DNA of 64,000 nucleotides from Stereum hirsutum FP-91666 SS1 (lineage: Eukaryota > Basidiomycota > Agaricomycetes > Russulales > Stereaceae), in NCBI RefSeq assembly GCF_000264905.1, contig NW_006763131.1:2808708-2872707 (forward strand), written 5' to 3'. Below, piece after piece: positions 11,307 through 22,797 of the stretch; the stretch's first letter is position 1; the number at the start of each line of letters is the position of its first letter. Below the pieces are notes generated by a model. It was not told the DNA's origin, ran no database searches, and was given only the letters and a program-made list of their open reading frames with translations. The position numbers were made by a program, and so were the translations under genes.

Positions 11307-13159
11307 ACGTGCTGCGACTGAGGATATGGTGAGAGTCGAGCTTGAAGGAAATACGCCTGAGATATTCCTTGTGGTGAAGGGCTTGACGCGAGATCGAGCA
11401 ACAAAGTATGCCAAGGCTGGAAGTGGCGCGAGTTGGAATTCAAAGAACAGGGATTCTGCTCCATATACCAACCCAATTGTGTGGGCTTCACTGAGTGCAG
11501 GGATAGACCAAGGCGAGCACAGAGTGATCCGAGATCGTAACAGCGGAGAGGGTTTGCGGGTCCAGAAATCCTGAGCGCTGAGACGAAGAAGAAAAGCCGA
11601 CAGAAAAATTGCCGGATAACCTGTCTAAAAGCGATTGACAATCGATGGTGACAGTGTCTTTGCCGGTCGACAACGACAGCAAGCCGGAGGACCGCTGAGG
11701 CAGCGGGGATGCGTCAGCGGGCGAAGACAACGGGCGAAGACAATGGATGTCGCGAGCAGCCCGGTTTTGTCCTTAGCGAAGTTGGTGGTGCTGCCAGAAT
11801 GTGGAACGATGGCGCCTGGGTGTCGCGGGCGGCGAGAGTCAGAGAACGCAACAGGAAAGCAGAAGAGGAGCGCATCATTGAACATGGTACGACTTCGAGA
11901 TCCCGCTTTCGTACCAGCGCTTCACAGTCTTCACTCCATTCACTCCTCGGCATTCCCCGTATTCGCCACGTTCTTGAAGACCGCTATTGTTGCGTTCGGG
12001 CCTTGGCGTTCTATTACTTATCCTCTTGTGCAAGCATACGCTGAACCGGTAGGCACTGCTCATTTACTGCATAGATATCGATACTCCTCTCAACATGCAT
12101 CGGGCAGACTCGCACCCTCAGCGCTGACACGTGCTTACACTCCCCTGAAGGATCCCACAATGCCCCGCGATCTGACATGATAAAATATGAGTACTACTAG
12201 TCCTCGTCGGGGCCCGCACTGGGACAATTGATGGAGTGGAACAATTAATTCTGAATCGTGCGATTCCGGTCGGTTTTTCGACCAATGTACATAAGTAGAC
12301 GCCCTGTTGCGGTGGCACCTGGGCGTCTAACTCTAATCCATTGCGAGATGTGATGAGTGCTCACCCTGGCCGTCCTCAGCTTGAGAACCTCACCCATAAC
12401 ACACAATGACTCCATAGCATGACTCCTCGAACATCAACAACATTCATGAGGGTCCTTACCATGCCAGTTTAGGCCGTGTCAATATTGCGTGGACTGACTG
12501 GGCCACACGTTCGAAGGGGACCGGAATATCGGTCGCAGCTGGAGTAAAAGAAATGTCTGAATCAGATTACACAGCTCATCAAGCCACCCTGTCGGCGATG
12601 CGAACCAGAAGAAAAAGATCACGTCCGTACTGTATGTTCTGTAATACAATGAATGCAGAGCTACACGGTCCGTCTTCTCCAACGACATGTCCCGCCGAGG
12701 TGTTAGTGGACTGGAAATCAGAGGCGTACGTGAAAAGTATCAAAGGGGATGGGTAGAAGTGGTGAAAGGATAGGCGTAATATAGTCTGTGTGAATGGGAA
12801 AAGAATAAGAATAAAATTGGAGCTGAAAGACCAATAGTCAAAGTCAAAAGTCTATGGCGTGAAAAGCCCGTCGTGTTCTCCCTTTCCTCCCCTCTCGTCC
12901 AAGAAACCAACGGCGAAAGGAGGAAGAAAATGAAAAGAACCGACGTCCGAGCCTACACGCCCACCCTCATACTCGTCAAAAGTCCATCATCTCCGGTCTC
13001 AGCGCACGGCGGTCTCCTCACCTACTCTACTCCAGAGTTCCGAAGGGCCGGCAGCGAAGACCGAACGAAACATAAAAGGAATGGCGGGTATTGTCTGTCA
13101 GAATCTGACTCTAGTAGTGTCGAAACGTCTAACTTTTCGACCTGATGCTGGGTCTGAAT
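11307..13159. other. Long intergenic region, no gene supported
   Basis: About 1.85 kb between two minus-strand genes. The longest frame (plus strand 11635-12180, 181 codons) has no domain, is overlapped by frames of similar size in other phases, and has low-complexity composition. A 13-bp near-tandem duplication (GGGCGAAGACAA twice) lies at about 11717-11742. The 12780-13150 part should be the 3' flank of the PriA-like gene. Confidence 0.5.
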
Positions 13160-13865
13160 CTAATCGAGGCGCTCGCAAGAGTTGCCGGCCGCAGAGACGA
13201 CCCAACCGGACTCGCAGGTGTTGACCTGGCAGCCTCCGATGACGCAAGAAACGCTCTGTACACCAGGGATCTCCATACAGTTGTGGCTACAGAACAGAAC
13301 ATGACGTTGAAGGGGAGTGCGACAGTCAGCACACAAAGGCACAGATAAGGAAAGATAAAGGTACGCACGAAGGCTCCAAAATCCCGCATCCACCGCAGCT
13401 CTCGAGATCCGTCTGGAAATCGACGCACTCGAACCCGTTGCTGAGCAATTCATCGAGAGTGTTAGGATGCGAAGTCGAGAGAGGGCAGACAGAGAGCTCG
13501 GAGGGGCAGAGCTTCTTCGAGAGATCCGAGCCCATCGGGGACTGCTCGCTCAACGATCGCTTCTTCGGGGACGGGGCGGGCGCACGCTTCACAGGTGTCT
13601 GCGAGGGCGAGGCGCGCTTCACAGGTGTCTGCGAGGGCGAGGCACGCTTGGAAGGTGTGGCGCGTTTGGATGGAGTAGCACGTTTGGAGGGAGTCGCGCG
13701 CTTTGACGGGAGGCTGCGCTTTGACGGTGTCATTCCTGCAAAGGCACGCTTTGAAGGCTGCGGTGCGCGGGCTTCGACGCCGTCACGGGCGATGACGGGG
13801 CCGGGGACGGCGGAAGCGAGGGTGCAGAGGGCGAGGAGAGTGGCGAGGCAGAAAGAATAGCGCAT
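13160..13865 (-). CDS. PriA-like secreted cysteine-rich protein with Lys-Arg repeats
   Basis: About 207 residues in two exons. Residues 1-20 are a signal peptide (MRYSFCLATLLALCTLASAV). Residues 35-125 are a repeat array in which KR recurs nine times, mostly as six-residue units KRATPS and ten-residue units KRASPSQTPV. The C-terminal half is a cysteine-rich domain: LCPSELSVCPL, FECVDFQTDLESCGGCG, then after an intron (donor GTGCGT, acceptor GTAG) HNCMEIPGVQSVSCVIGG and NTCESGWVVSAAGNSC. This Cys pattern matches the PriA family first described from primordia of Lentinula edodes. The KR sites fit Kex2 cleavage in the Golgi, which would free the Cys domain and short peptides. The molecular role of PriA proteins is not known. 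Confidence 0.85.
13587..13735 (-). repeat. In-frame tandem repeats encoding KR-containing units
   Basis: Two adjacent near-perfect 30-bp units (about 13587-13646) are followed by degenerate 18-bp units (about 13647-13735). They encode KRASPSQTPV twice and KRATPS three times plus variants. Unit lengths are multiples of three, so the array can expand or contract without a frameshift. Confidence 0.8.
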
Positions 13866-14065
13866 CTTGTGTTTAGATTATGGGTGCGATAGTGGATATT
13901 GTTTCAATCTCTTGTGATGGCGAGACCGACAGAGGCCGTGGAGGGAGTAGCTGTTGTAGATAGGGTGGACTAAAGGGCGCGGCGCGGGAGAGAAAGGCGC
14001 GAGCGGCGGGAGGCAAGAAAAAGGACCTTGGGGCGAAAGGTGAAAAGGGAAAAGACTGTGGGGCT

Positions 14066-14075
14066 GCTTTTATAG
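14066..14075 (-). promoter_or_regulatory. TATA box upstream of the PriA-like gene
   Basis: The minus strand reads CTATAAAAGC here, about 200 bp before the ATG at 13865. Between them the coding strand is pyrimidine-rich, a common core-promoter arrangement for strongly expressed fungal genes. Confidence 0.5.
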
Positions 14076-15507
14076 ATATGCGGCGGGCAAGACGGTCTAA
14101 AATGTGAAAGACTAGCGAGGGCGATGATGACAGCGCCGTACGCAATGCAAAAGTGCTTGCGTTATCGGTTTTCCCGCACAGTCGGTCTAGTCGAGTTCGA
14201 ATTGGCCCCGCCAAGTGCCACCGCCATGCAAGTCAAACCGGAACGCGAGGAATGCCCGAACCCTCATTTTCCTGTTCCGTTGTGGTCACGGTCGGTTTGG
14301 CCCGACTGGTTCATTCTGCTCTCCATTTGCCTCCACCTACCCCAGATGTCACTCCTCCACTTCGATCTCGCTCCGAGACATTTTTAGAGTCTGGGCCGAC
14401 ATGTTGCAAGAGGGTAATCTCCAGCGAGTGTCTGTCCATCAAGAGGGAGAAAATGACAACTCACGGAGAAACCGGCTGCGACCATCGTGTGCCGTGGACA
14501 GAAGAAGAAATCCTTATCGAGGAGCCCGCTCGGTTAAAATTTCATCGTGATATCAACATATCGTTGTCCGAGGCGTGAGGAAGATGTACGATTCCGATCG
14601 AGACTATGATGTTTGTATTATCGACGGTATGGCGTCCGACGGCGAGTGACTTCCACGTCACCGACTGGGCGATCCGAGGGTCCTTCCAGCATCAAAAAGC
14701 AAGCTGAAGCATGCTGCAGAAGATATGAAACGATGAAGGCAATGTGGAGACACCGCCTAGAGGCATGTTGCCCGTTGATGCGTCGGTAGTCGGTGCTCAC
14801 TGTTGGTGGTTCGGGACAAGTAGACGGCTCCGCGCGTTATGGCGTCTTCCCGGCGGCCAAATTGACGGAAACGCAGTTTTGGAGAAGCGCCGGATTGCTG
14901 GGAGCCAATCCGATCAAGTCTCCCACGCGTCGCGACGCGGATAACGTGCTTTTGCAACTTACCCGCGTTACACTCTGCGTCGGTCTGCGGACGAAGGTCA
15001 TTTACAGGTGTACATGCTAGCAATGAAAACTGAGAGGGAGCCTGCTGCCACTGCTGTCATGAATGAGGAGACAAGAGCGTGGAAACAGTGAGGTAGTTTA
15101 GCGTGCGTGAGCTTATGAGCGTTCCGGAAGTTTCTAGGGGTCCACTAGCTCGGTAAAGATTAGGAATGTTACAGAAAACAGATACTTCACAAACGTGCAT
15201 AGGTCGGGAAACTTACTGGCCGATAGCTTTTCTCAGAGACAATGCTCAGGATGAGAGTATCGGCAGCTCAATAGTGAGAATGGGCGAGGTTGCAACGTAG
15301 CTTTCTTGGGAGCTCTCACGCAGATACGCATTGTCGGGCGCACGCATGAGGTGTTGTCGCTAGAAGTTGTACTTCAAGTCATTCACAGGGGAGGTTCCCA
15401 TGCGACTGCGATCGGGAGTGTAAGAGGGCATAACGTCGAGGATTCCAAAGGTCATATAAAATGAAGAGTAGACAACCGAACTCGGAGACAGGTGCACAGC
15501 TGAAAAA
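14076..15507. other. Long intergenic region, no gene supported
   Basis: About 1.4 kb. Plus-strand frames at 14153-14578 (141 codons) and 14215-14550 (111 codons) overlap in different phases and neither shows a domain. No RNA gene was recognised. It includes the distal promoter of the PriA-like gene and the 3' flank of the DUF6593 gene. Confidence 0.5.
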
Positions 15508-16323
15508 TCACGACCTCTCGACTCTCAGAGCTGGCCTCGAATCGCGACGACGCCTCTGGACCAAGAGGAAGCTCACTATTATGCAAGGATAAGCACCGTC
15601 AATAGACCCGTTCGGTATCAAGACACTTACTGATGAGTGAGTCCAGGGCTTCAGTAGCTTCGGGTTTCACCTCAAGATAAGCGTGCTAGCATACCACGAG
15701 TCAGCATATGCTAACGCCACCTTTCGCACCTATCTACATACCTTTGACATACGCCACACCCAGAAGTGGCGGCGGTGAGCGTGGAAGTCAGCCACGGGAG
15801 TATGGTCGTCCTCGGCCGTGCGCACGAGCTATTTAGACACGACGGTGTGAATGAATACGCTAACGTAGCTGTGACTTCACACAGGCGAGAACTTACCTGA
15901 AGACGACGGTGGTGACTCTTCCAGCGATATTCGATACCTTGTGCACCGGTGAAAACTGCTTCACTAGAATAATTAACGGCCTTAGTTTACTTCGTGCCGT
16001 TCGTATAGAGCAAAGGAGACAAATCCAGCATACCGCTTCCGATCATCCCACCGAAGGAATTCACTCTCCTCCATCCACCTTCCCTGTTCACCGCCGAAGC
16101 GAATCCTCGGCTGCTTGCTCTTCAAACGGTCTATCTCCGCAACAAGGTTCATCTCCTTTGAGTCAGGATCCAGCTTGAAGATCTTTGTGGTATCAGGGTG
16201 CCAGAATCTGGTGACGACCTCGTAGAAGTGTTCGTCGTTGTCGACGGAGATGGTGGTGTTACGCAGGCTGTTGGTAGCGAATTCCAACAAGTGAGGAGGC
16301 TCTGACTTTCTAGGAGGCGGCAT
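15508..16323 (-). CDS. DUF6593 domain protein
   Basis: Five exons give about 195 residues. Exon 1 starts MPPPRKSEPPHLLEFATNSL and contains TRFWHPDTTKIFKLD. Later exons give EAVFTGAQGIEYRWK, LVRTAEDDHTPVADFHAHRR followed by HFWVWRMSK, AYLEVKPEATEALDSLI and the terminal MSFLLVQRRRRDSR. The pattern (initial strands, G-x-EYRWK core, hydrophobic FLLV near the end followed by basic residues) matches DUF6593, a family expanded in Agaricomycetes with no known biochemical function. No signal peptide or membrane segment is seen. All introns have GT-AG borders, and the frame is kept through every junction down to the stop at 15508-15510. Confidence 0.8.
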
Positions 16324-17141
16324 GATGAAATGAAGGTGTGGACTAGATACAGATTATGACAGGGGAGCTATATGAAGTGATTCACGGGTGGAGGGACGAT
16401 ACTAGGGGTTATAAAGGGCGGGGCCAACTGCTGTGTAGTGCGAGCATGTCCCACCGGTCCAACACGGACGACTTCATTCGCCAGCATCTCGAGAGCGATG
16501 TCACCGGCGTGCATATATACGACAGATGCCACGCACCCTAATGGGATTTACCAAGCCAGACTTTGGAGGAAGGGGGGCCTTGGAGAGAAAATAGCCACAT
16601 AGTTCCCATGTTACCACAGATATACCATGAGTTCTTCTCAGACGTGTGTACGAGAACGATGTCGATAATTGTCGACGGTGTCGTGCTGGACGGCTTTGAT
16701 GCAGCCCATCAAAGCCAAAGTGACTGATCTGCGTCGAAGACAAACTATCTCCCGGCCGAAAAAGATTGAAATAAAAACGCATGGTAAATAATACGTCTCG
16801 CCTCGACGATAGCGCCGCTAGCTTTGCGAGCGAGTTGGAGTGTCTATCCGCACAGTGTAAAGAGGGCACGCAAATTCTCGCGGTTCAAGGAACCCCATGA
16901 GGTGACACAAATGATAGGATGTCACATCAATTTTCGGATGAACGCAACCAGGCCTCTCCTGCGGCGTTTGAAAGTGGATGGATCAGAGGGCTTGAGCTCA
17001 ACTCGTTTGGCGAGGGGCAGGCGTGCATGTTGCAAAAGTGTCCTTGAGAATTAGGTATACACGGCAGATGAGAGCTGAGAGCAAAGCACGCATTTGATCG
17101 GTGTCTTCTTCGACTGACCACCGGAACAATGGACATTACCT
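16324..17141. other. Intergenic region, no gene supported
   Basis: About 0.8 kb between the DUF6593 gene start and the helicase stop. A 122-codon minus-strand frame (16501-16869) has no recognisable feature. The part near 16324-16450 should be the DUF6593 promoter. Confidence 0.5.
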
Positions 17142-20100
17142 TCAGTTGGCGGTCAACCCATCCCCTTCTAAAAGCGCCAACATGGCCTCAATCACCGGGT
17201 TCTTCCTTCCCACATCTAGCGTCGTCCCATCTCGTACGAATTGCATGAGCTGAACGTCGAGTAGGCGTCTGATAACGGGAGACGGTGACACATCACATCA
17301 GTGGTCATGATTCAGGGAGATAAGTTCCAGATGCGCACCGTAGTTGTTGTACGAGAATGCCGATGCGGGGCCAGGCTTTGAGTTTCATGATGCCCTCTTG
17401 TCCTCCAACGACGATCCCGCCGCCAATGTGATTAATCGTAATACGCCCTCCGAAGAGCAGGAGCGCATACAACGGAACCTACGACGCCGCCGTGAGGAGA
17501 TAATGATCAGTATAACATATAACAAGGGTCAAAAAAGATCGACCACATACCTCTGTCACATCCCGTAAGAATAACTTTCCCGTCTCGACTCTCATGAATG
17601 AAACCACCTGCAAACTCGAATATCACTATATGTTGGGCATGGCGAAACAGAATGAACTTACAATCCCGCTTTTCCATGCCCTCTCGGCGAACATCGTACT
17701 CGCCGGATGCACCCACACTCTCTGTCCTTTCATATCTGCCGCCCTATACTCCTTCGCCGTGTTCTCTCGCGCCACGGTGCCCGCCGCGACCTGATCAAAT
17801 TTAAGTGCTCCGCGAGGGAGGGCGATGCGTGCGACGCGAGGATACAGAGCGGCGAGTAGGATCGCTTTGAGGAGGGAAGGCGAGTTGCTATGCGTGTTTA
17901 GGGTGGGTGTAATTGGGGAAGATGAGGGAGGCAAGAGGGAGAGGGAGGTTAGAGAGGAAAAGAGTTCGTGTCGAAGTGTGGTGATGTCACGGATTGTGGA
18001 GGCGGAGATAAAGTTCTAGCAATGGATTCGTTAGCATGGATGCTGATCCGCATGAAAGCAGGACACATCTGAAGATTTACCTGCTCGCAGAAAACCCGAA
18101 TTGCATGGGCTGATTGGCCTTCCGAGCGTAGCCGGATACATTCGTCGTATGCATGCACATCCGTCAAGATATCACTTTTCTCTGTCGCGAAACGTGATCG
18201 TGCCCTGTTAACCGTTTTCGTTAGACATCGGCCGGGAAAATCGGCAATATTTAACTTAATGTGTGGCCTCATCACGCTTGTCCATAGGGTTGAGAAAGAT
18301 GGGTTTGGAGGAGAGAGCCGCGGCGATTGTTAGGATAGGACCAAGGCACTGGAAGATGGCACCGAGAATCAACATCTAGTGATTGATTATGGCGTCAACG
18401 GCAAGCAAAGCATATATACCCAGACTAAAAACTTACCTTGCCCAACCGGAGATCAACGGGTAGCATGGCCTGGTATACGCTTCAGCATGCTTTGCATTTA
18501 TCATCGAGAAATAAATCACCATATGGCGGCCTAGGGCCGTCAAATCTCCATTCTCGTCAACAGCTCCCAGTTCTTCGAGTACTGACCACGCCTTGTCAAT
18601 CGCGGCGACGTCCGGAGGGTCGATGGCACGGCTCAGAAACGCCTACACTATATTATAAATGACCCAGACTCGAAATAAAGACTGCACATCCGTACCTTCA
18701 CATCTTCGTGTTCACGAGCAGATTTCACAGACAGAGATATACTCTCTAGAGGAACCCGAAGAATTTCTGGCTTCGGAAACGCCGCCATCTTTTTCTCTTG
18801 CCGTCGCGTGAACAGTTTGTAGCAAACTCCGGGCTTGGTGCGACCGGCGCGTCCACGGCGTTGCTTAGCAGCGGCCTTCGTTACCCATTGTTCTATGAGT
18901 TTGGTGAGGCCACTATCAGGATCGTACTGTGTTTCTTTAACCTTTCCAGTATCGACCACAAAGGTGATATCGTCAATCGTGATAGATGTCTATAAGGTGC
19001 AAAGGGTGAATGAGCGTGTCGTGTTCTCGAGGCTCGGTTCGGTGCATAATTTACCTCCGCCACGTTGGTGGTCACTACAATCTTCCACTTTGAGGTCGGG
19101 GCGAAGACTATGCGTTGTTCGTCACTGGAGAGATTGGCATGGAGAGGAAATATGGAGGCCATCCCGGAAGAGATTTTCGAGCGGATGGCTTCAATGCATT
19201 GTCTGATTTCTTGCACACCAGGAAGGAATACCAAGATGCCACCTTGGCTTTCCGCGGTTGCAATGATATGATTGACGGTAGCAGCTATGAGCTATCCATG
19301 TCCAGTGTAAGCATGACGATGACCGGGCACTGTTGGACGAATCACCTCGTAGTCTAGCCGGTCGGAACGCATTATCGATTGAATCGCGAGTGCATTTTGT
19401 TCAGATAAACCACTAGAGATGTATTGTGCCTGGGCGTCTTGTTCATCCTCGTCCCGCTTTCGAGGACCTTTCGATGGAGGAGCACGATAGCTTAAAGATG
19501 GCAGATAGTCTTCAAGATATCTGCGCACACAACGGTCATTATGCGTAGGCCACAAGAGGTGCAATATTTCGTACTTATCGGTGACTGGATGCGTCATGCC
19601 CGGTATGCTGAGCAGAGGGGCTCCGTTGAAATACTTCACAAACGTCTCTTGATTTATTGTCGCGGACATGAGGATGACCTTCAGTGTTGGGTGTGTATGA
19701 AGCAGTTCTTTCAGTTCAAGAAGTAGAAAGTCGCCGTCAACCGAACGTTCGTGGACCTGTGAGCTAAATAAATATTCTGCAGTGAACGCATAGGCTTGTT
19801 CGATACACATACCTCATCCACAACGACATGAGTAACGTGCTTCAACCCGTCACCGACGCTCAATCTACGAAGGACCACACCGGTTGTACAGAAGAGCAAC
19901 TTCGTCTTCTCAGTTTGTTTACTTTCACCGCGAATCTGTTCACAACAAGTCAGTAAATCCGGTCTGTGAACAGATGCTGCGATCAACCTACTGTATAACC
20001 AACGGAACCGTCGTCGACGCGCTCCGCTGATACGCGAGCAGCAACCGAGATCGCAGATATTCGACGCGGTTGGGTGATCAGGATATTTGCCTTGGAACCT

Positions 20101-22319
20101 TGGCCACTGAGAATCAACGAATCTAAGATAAATTGTGGCACTGGAAGAGTTTGAGCCTCAGTGAAACAGCCGGCAAGGAAGACGGCTTGAAACTGACATT
20201 GTGTTGTTTTCCCAGAACCTGCATCTCGATCCATCAGATACAATTCATATCACAAAGCACGATGCCACTGACCGGTTTCTCCTACGACGACGACTACTCG
20301 GGACTTCTCCAACATAGACAAGAACTCGTCCTTCGAGGCGAAAGCAGGTAGCTTCTTGCGGAGAGAGAATAGTTCTGAGTATTTATGCGAGTTCCGCATG
20401 GCTTTGAACTCCTCTGTGATCTTCGCATCGTCCCGCATATCACGTCTTTGTCTTCCTCCGTCTCGCCTCTTGTTCCGATCTGTAGCGGGCCCGGTTGTGT
20501 CTGGTACACCCTGGTCCAAAGGCAGGCTGGTGGGTTGGGGAATGAGATGCTGCAGTACAAGGGATATATCTGGAAATCCTTGGTCTTCTATAGTGCCCCA
20601 TTGCTCCTCGACGATCTGCATAGTTCCTAAACATAGGCCAAGCCCAAGTTGGAGGATAGTTCCGTTCTTGAAAGCGTTGAGGAGGTGGGCCAGTAAATGG
20701 AGGCGGACGTACGCCGGCATGGATGTAGACGTGATATACATGGGAGGAGGATGTGTGGATATGTTATATGGGAAGGAAGGTGGAATGACAAAGTTCAGCT
20801 GGAGTGGCGCAGCGAACATTGGCATGACAAGCGTTACAGAGTCTTCTGCATAAGAGGCGCCAATCGACTCGATGTCGTCCTGAGTGATGAGGTCTATCAC
20901 ATCGCTAGAGAGGTCGCGATCGAAGACTGCAGTCCAGTCGTCTCCTAGTAATCGTTTGTTGAGAGCCGCGGTGAGAAGTGCCCAATCTTCCACAAGACGA
21001 GAATCCATCAAGCATTCGCGCACAGCCTTGACAGGCCATCCTGCTTCTTTGACTGCCCGTTCTTCGACCCAGCGTTTCTTGATATCGTCACCACCGCCAT
21101 GTGCAGAGGTGACAAATGAATTGGACGAGTTAGCGGAAGGTAAGAAACGTTGTGGGAGATCGCACTCCGGAACGTGCAGGACGAGGTATTCAACACAAGC
21201 TTGCAGGGGTGCGGCTGATTGTAGAAGGCTGGAGGTCAAGGGGGATGGTTGAGAGAGATAAGCTACAGCATCTCGAGCTTGTGGGCGTGTGAAGCCTATA
21301 GCCATAAGTTGCTGAAGGATGGCAGGCGAGTTGTCCTCGGTCAGGACAAGCGGAACTGCGTCTTCTGCTTTGGGATAAAGCAAGATGGCCTAGAGGGAAT
21401 GGTGAGTGACGAAGCATCGTGTGAGACGGGGAAGCAACCTTTTTGATAGAGCTCTCGACGAGCTCCCGAAGATCGCTGGCCATCTTCACCTCCGGTGCAT
21501 TCGCAAATTCTATGGATTCCTTCGTAGCAGTCGCTGAGGGACGAATGCTACCCTGCTCTTTTTCCTCTTTTCTCTTCGCAGCTGATGCTTGTCGTCCATC
21601 GACTGCTTTTCGTGCCGCAAACGGATCGCTCTCATACATCCACTTTTGGTGCTCTTCGACTTTCCTGTGCTCGTCAGCTAGCTCATTCCAATATTCGCGA
21701 GGTCCAGGAGGGAGTACACGATTCAGCTGTATCCCGTTACATATCTAGGAGACTCGGAATAGAGTAAATATGGGAATATATCCACAAAGAAAGAGCTAAG
21801 AGAACCAACCCGATATAGAGCGTAAGTTGCTCCCCAATGCCTTGCTTCAATCGCTGTGGGACGAGTATAGGGCGGGTGTGGCTCTAGGCGCACAGATTCA
21901 CGCTCTTGTCCTGTACCCTTCTTGTACACAATTTGACTCAATGTGACGACGAATGACCATCCATTATCACGTTTCCGCTATGTGTCGGGAGGAGGTTCAG
22001 ATGTGACCTCTTGAGATTCTTCTTTCCACTTACGGTGTCAACTATTGGCTTTTCCCAGTTATTCTTCTTACATCTGTGCGAGGATATTTTAGATTACTAC
22101 ATTGGACAGAGATAATGTCAACCAAAGTAATGGCTGGCTAGGACCCGTGGAGGGAGATGAATGTTAGACATACCTTTCTTGGAGTAGACTGAGAGGATAC
22201 TTCGAACCCGGAGGAAAGAGCGGCTTCTCCTTCTCATCTGCAGGCGGTGCAGGTAAAGCACTCGGCTTAGACGAGTTACCCGCGTTTCCCGACTTAACGA
22301 TGCCCTTTCTTGGGGGCAT
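17142..22319 (-). CDS. UBA-RWD DExH-box ATP-dependent RNA helicase (DHX57 / YLR419W type)
   Basis: A large multi-exon gene, about 1,400 residues. The N-terminus is [24 protein letters not shown]-like segment ([20 protein letters not shown]) and an RWD-like segment ([20 protein letters not shown]) precede the helicase core, the layout of DHX57, S. pombe Ucp12 and yeast YLR419W. Core motifs: VVVVGETG joined across an intron to SGKTTQ (I), [16 protein letters not shown] (Ia), [15 protein letters not shown] (II, DEVH), [11 protein letters not shown] (III), [16 protein letters not shown] (V) and [13 protein letters not shown] (VI). HA2 follows ([39 protein letters not shown]) and then an OB-fold region ([19 protein letters not shown]). 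A second small intron sits inside motif I, between Q and LPQFILDSL. Such proteins are cytoplasmic helicases linked to translation or RNA turnover; the exact role here is inferred. Confidence 0.92.
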
Positions 22320-22502
22320 TAACTGTGAACAATGTTTTGAGAAGGAATGAATTTGATGAACATCACTTCTGGGTGGCGTATGGTGGCGGTAGCCACTTCA
22401 TGTCACACCGTATCCAATTTCTTCTTGACCTGAAAATAGGATTTCTGGACTCAGGGACCCTCATTCCAGAGTAAATCCGCCATTTCGAAGTCAGGGGATT
22501 TT

Positions 22503-22520
22503 CCTAACCCTAACCCTAAT
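22503..22520. repeat. Short telomere-like CCCTAA repeat
   Basis: Eighteen bases read CCTAACCCTAACCCTAAT, about three units of the complement of TTAGGG, the usual basidiomycete telomere repeat. It lies inside the MITE-like element rather than at a chromosome end. Confidence 0.6.
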
Positions 22521-22797
22521 CAAACGGCCAAATTTCTGGTGAAGACCCACACCAGGAACCCTAAGTACCCGAGATATATTGACTAAAAAAATCTCATGAT
22601 ATGTATATACCTGGAACATCGTGCAGTCCGGTTGTATATTTGCTTGTACAGTCTTCAAACAGACGTTGCAGAAGACTGCCAGGCTCTGCCAGGCTACAGT
22701 GGCGGAGCGGCGGGGTGGCGGACGACCACACGTGTGACAAATCATGCCCAGTATGGTAATGTCACACGCACGTGGTGTGACAAACGGCCAAATTTCT
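22521..22797. repeat. Pair of 17-bp direct repeats inside the MITE-like element
   Basis: CAAACGGCCAAATTTCT occurs at 22521-22537 and again at 22781-22797. The first copy directly follows the telomere-like repeat; the second directly follows the GTCACAC/GTGTGAC hairpin arms. Confidence 0.75.

Noticed and set aside
11635..12180. 181-codon plus-strand frame
   Set aside because: No domain, overlapped by other frames of similar length in both strands, and no splice or promoter context.
13438..13860. 140-codon plus-strand frame over the PriA-like gene
   Set aside because: It is the antisense reading of the tandem repeats; the sense strand has a signal peptide, Cys pattern and TATA box.
14153..14578. 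141-codon plus-strand frame
   Set aside because: It overlaps another frame in a different phase, with no domain or conserved motif.
20356..21252. Plus-strand frames of 122-165 codons
   Set aside because: Antisense shadows of the DHX57-like helicase exon that encodes UBA and RWD regions.
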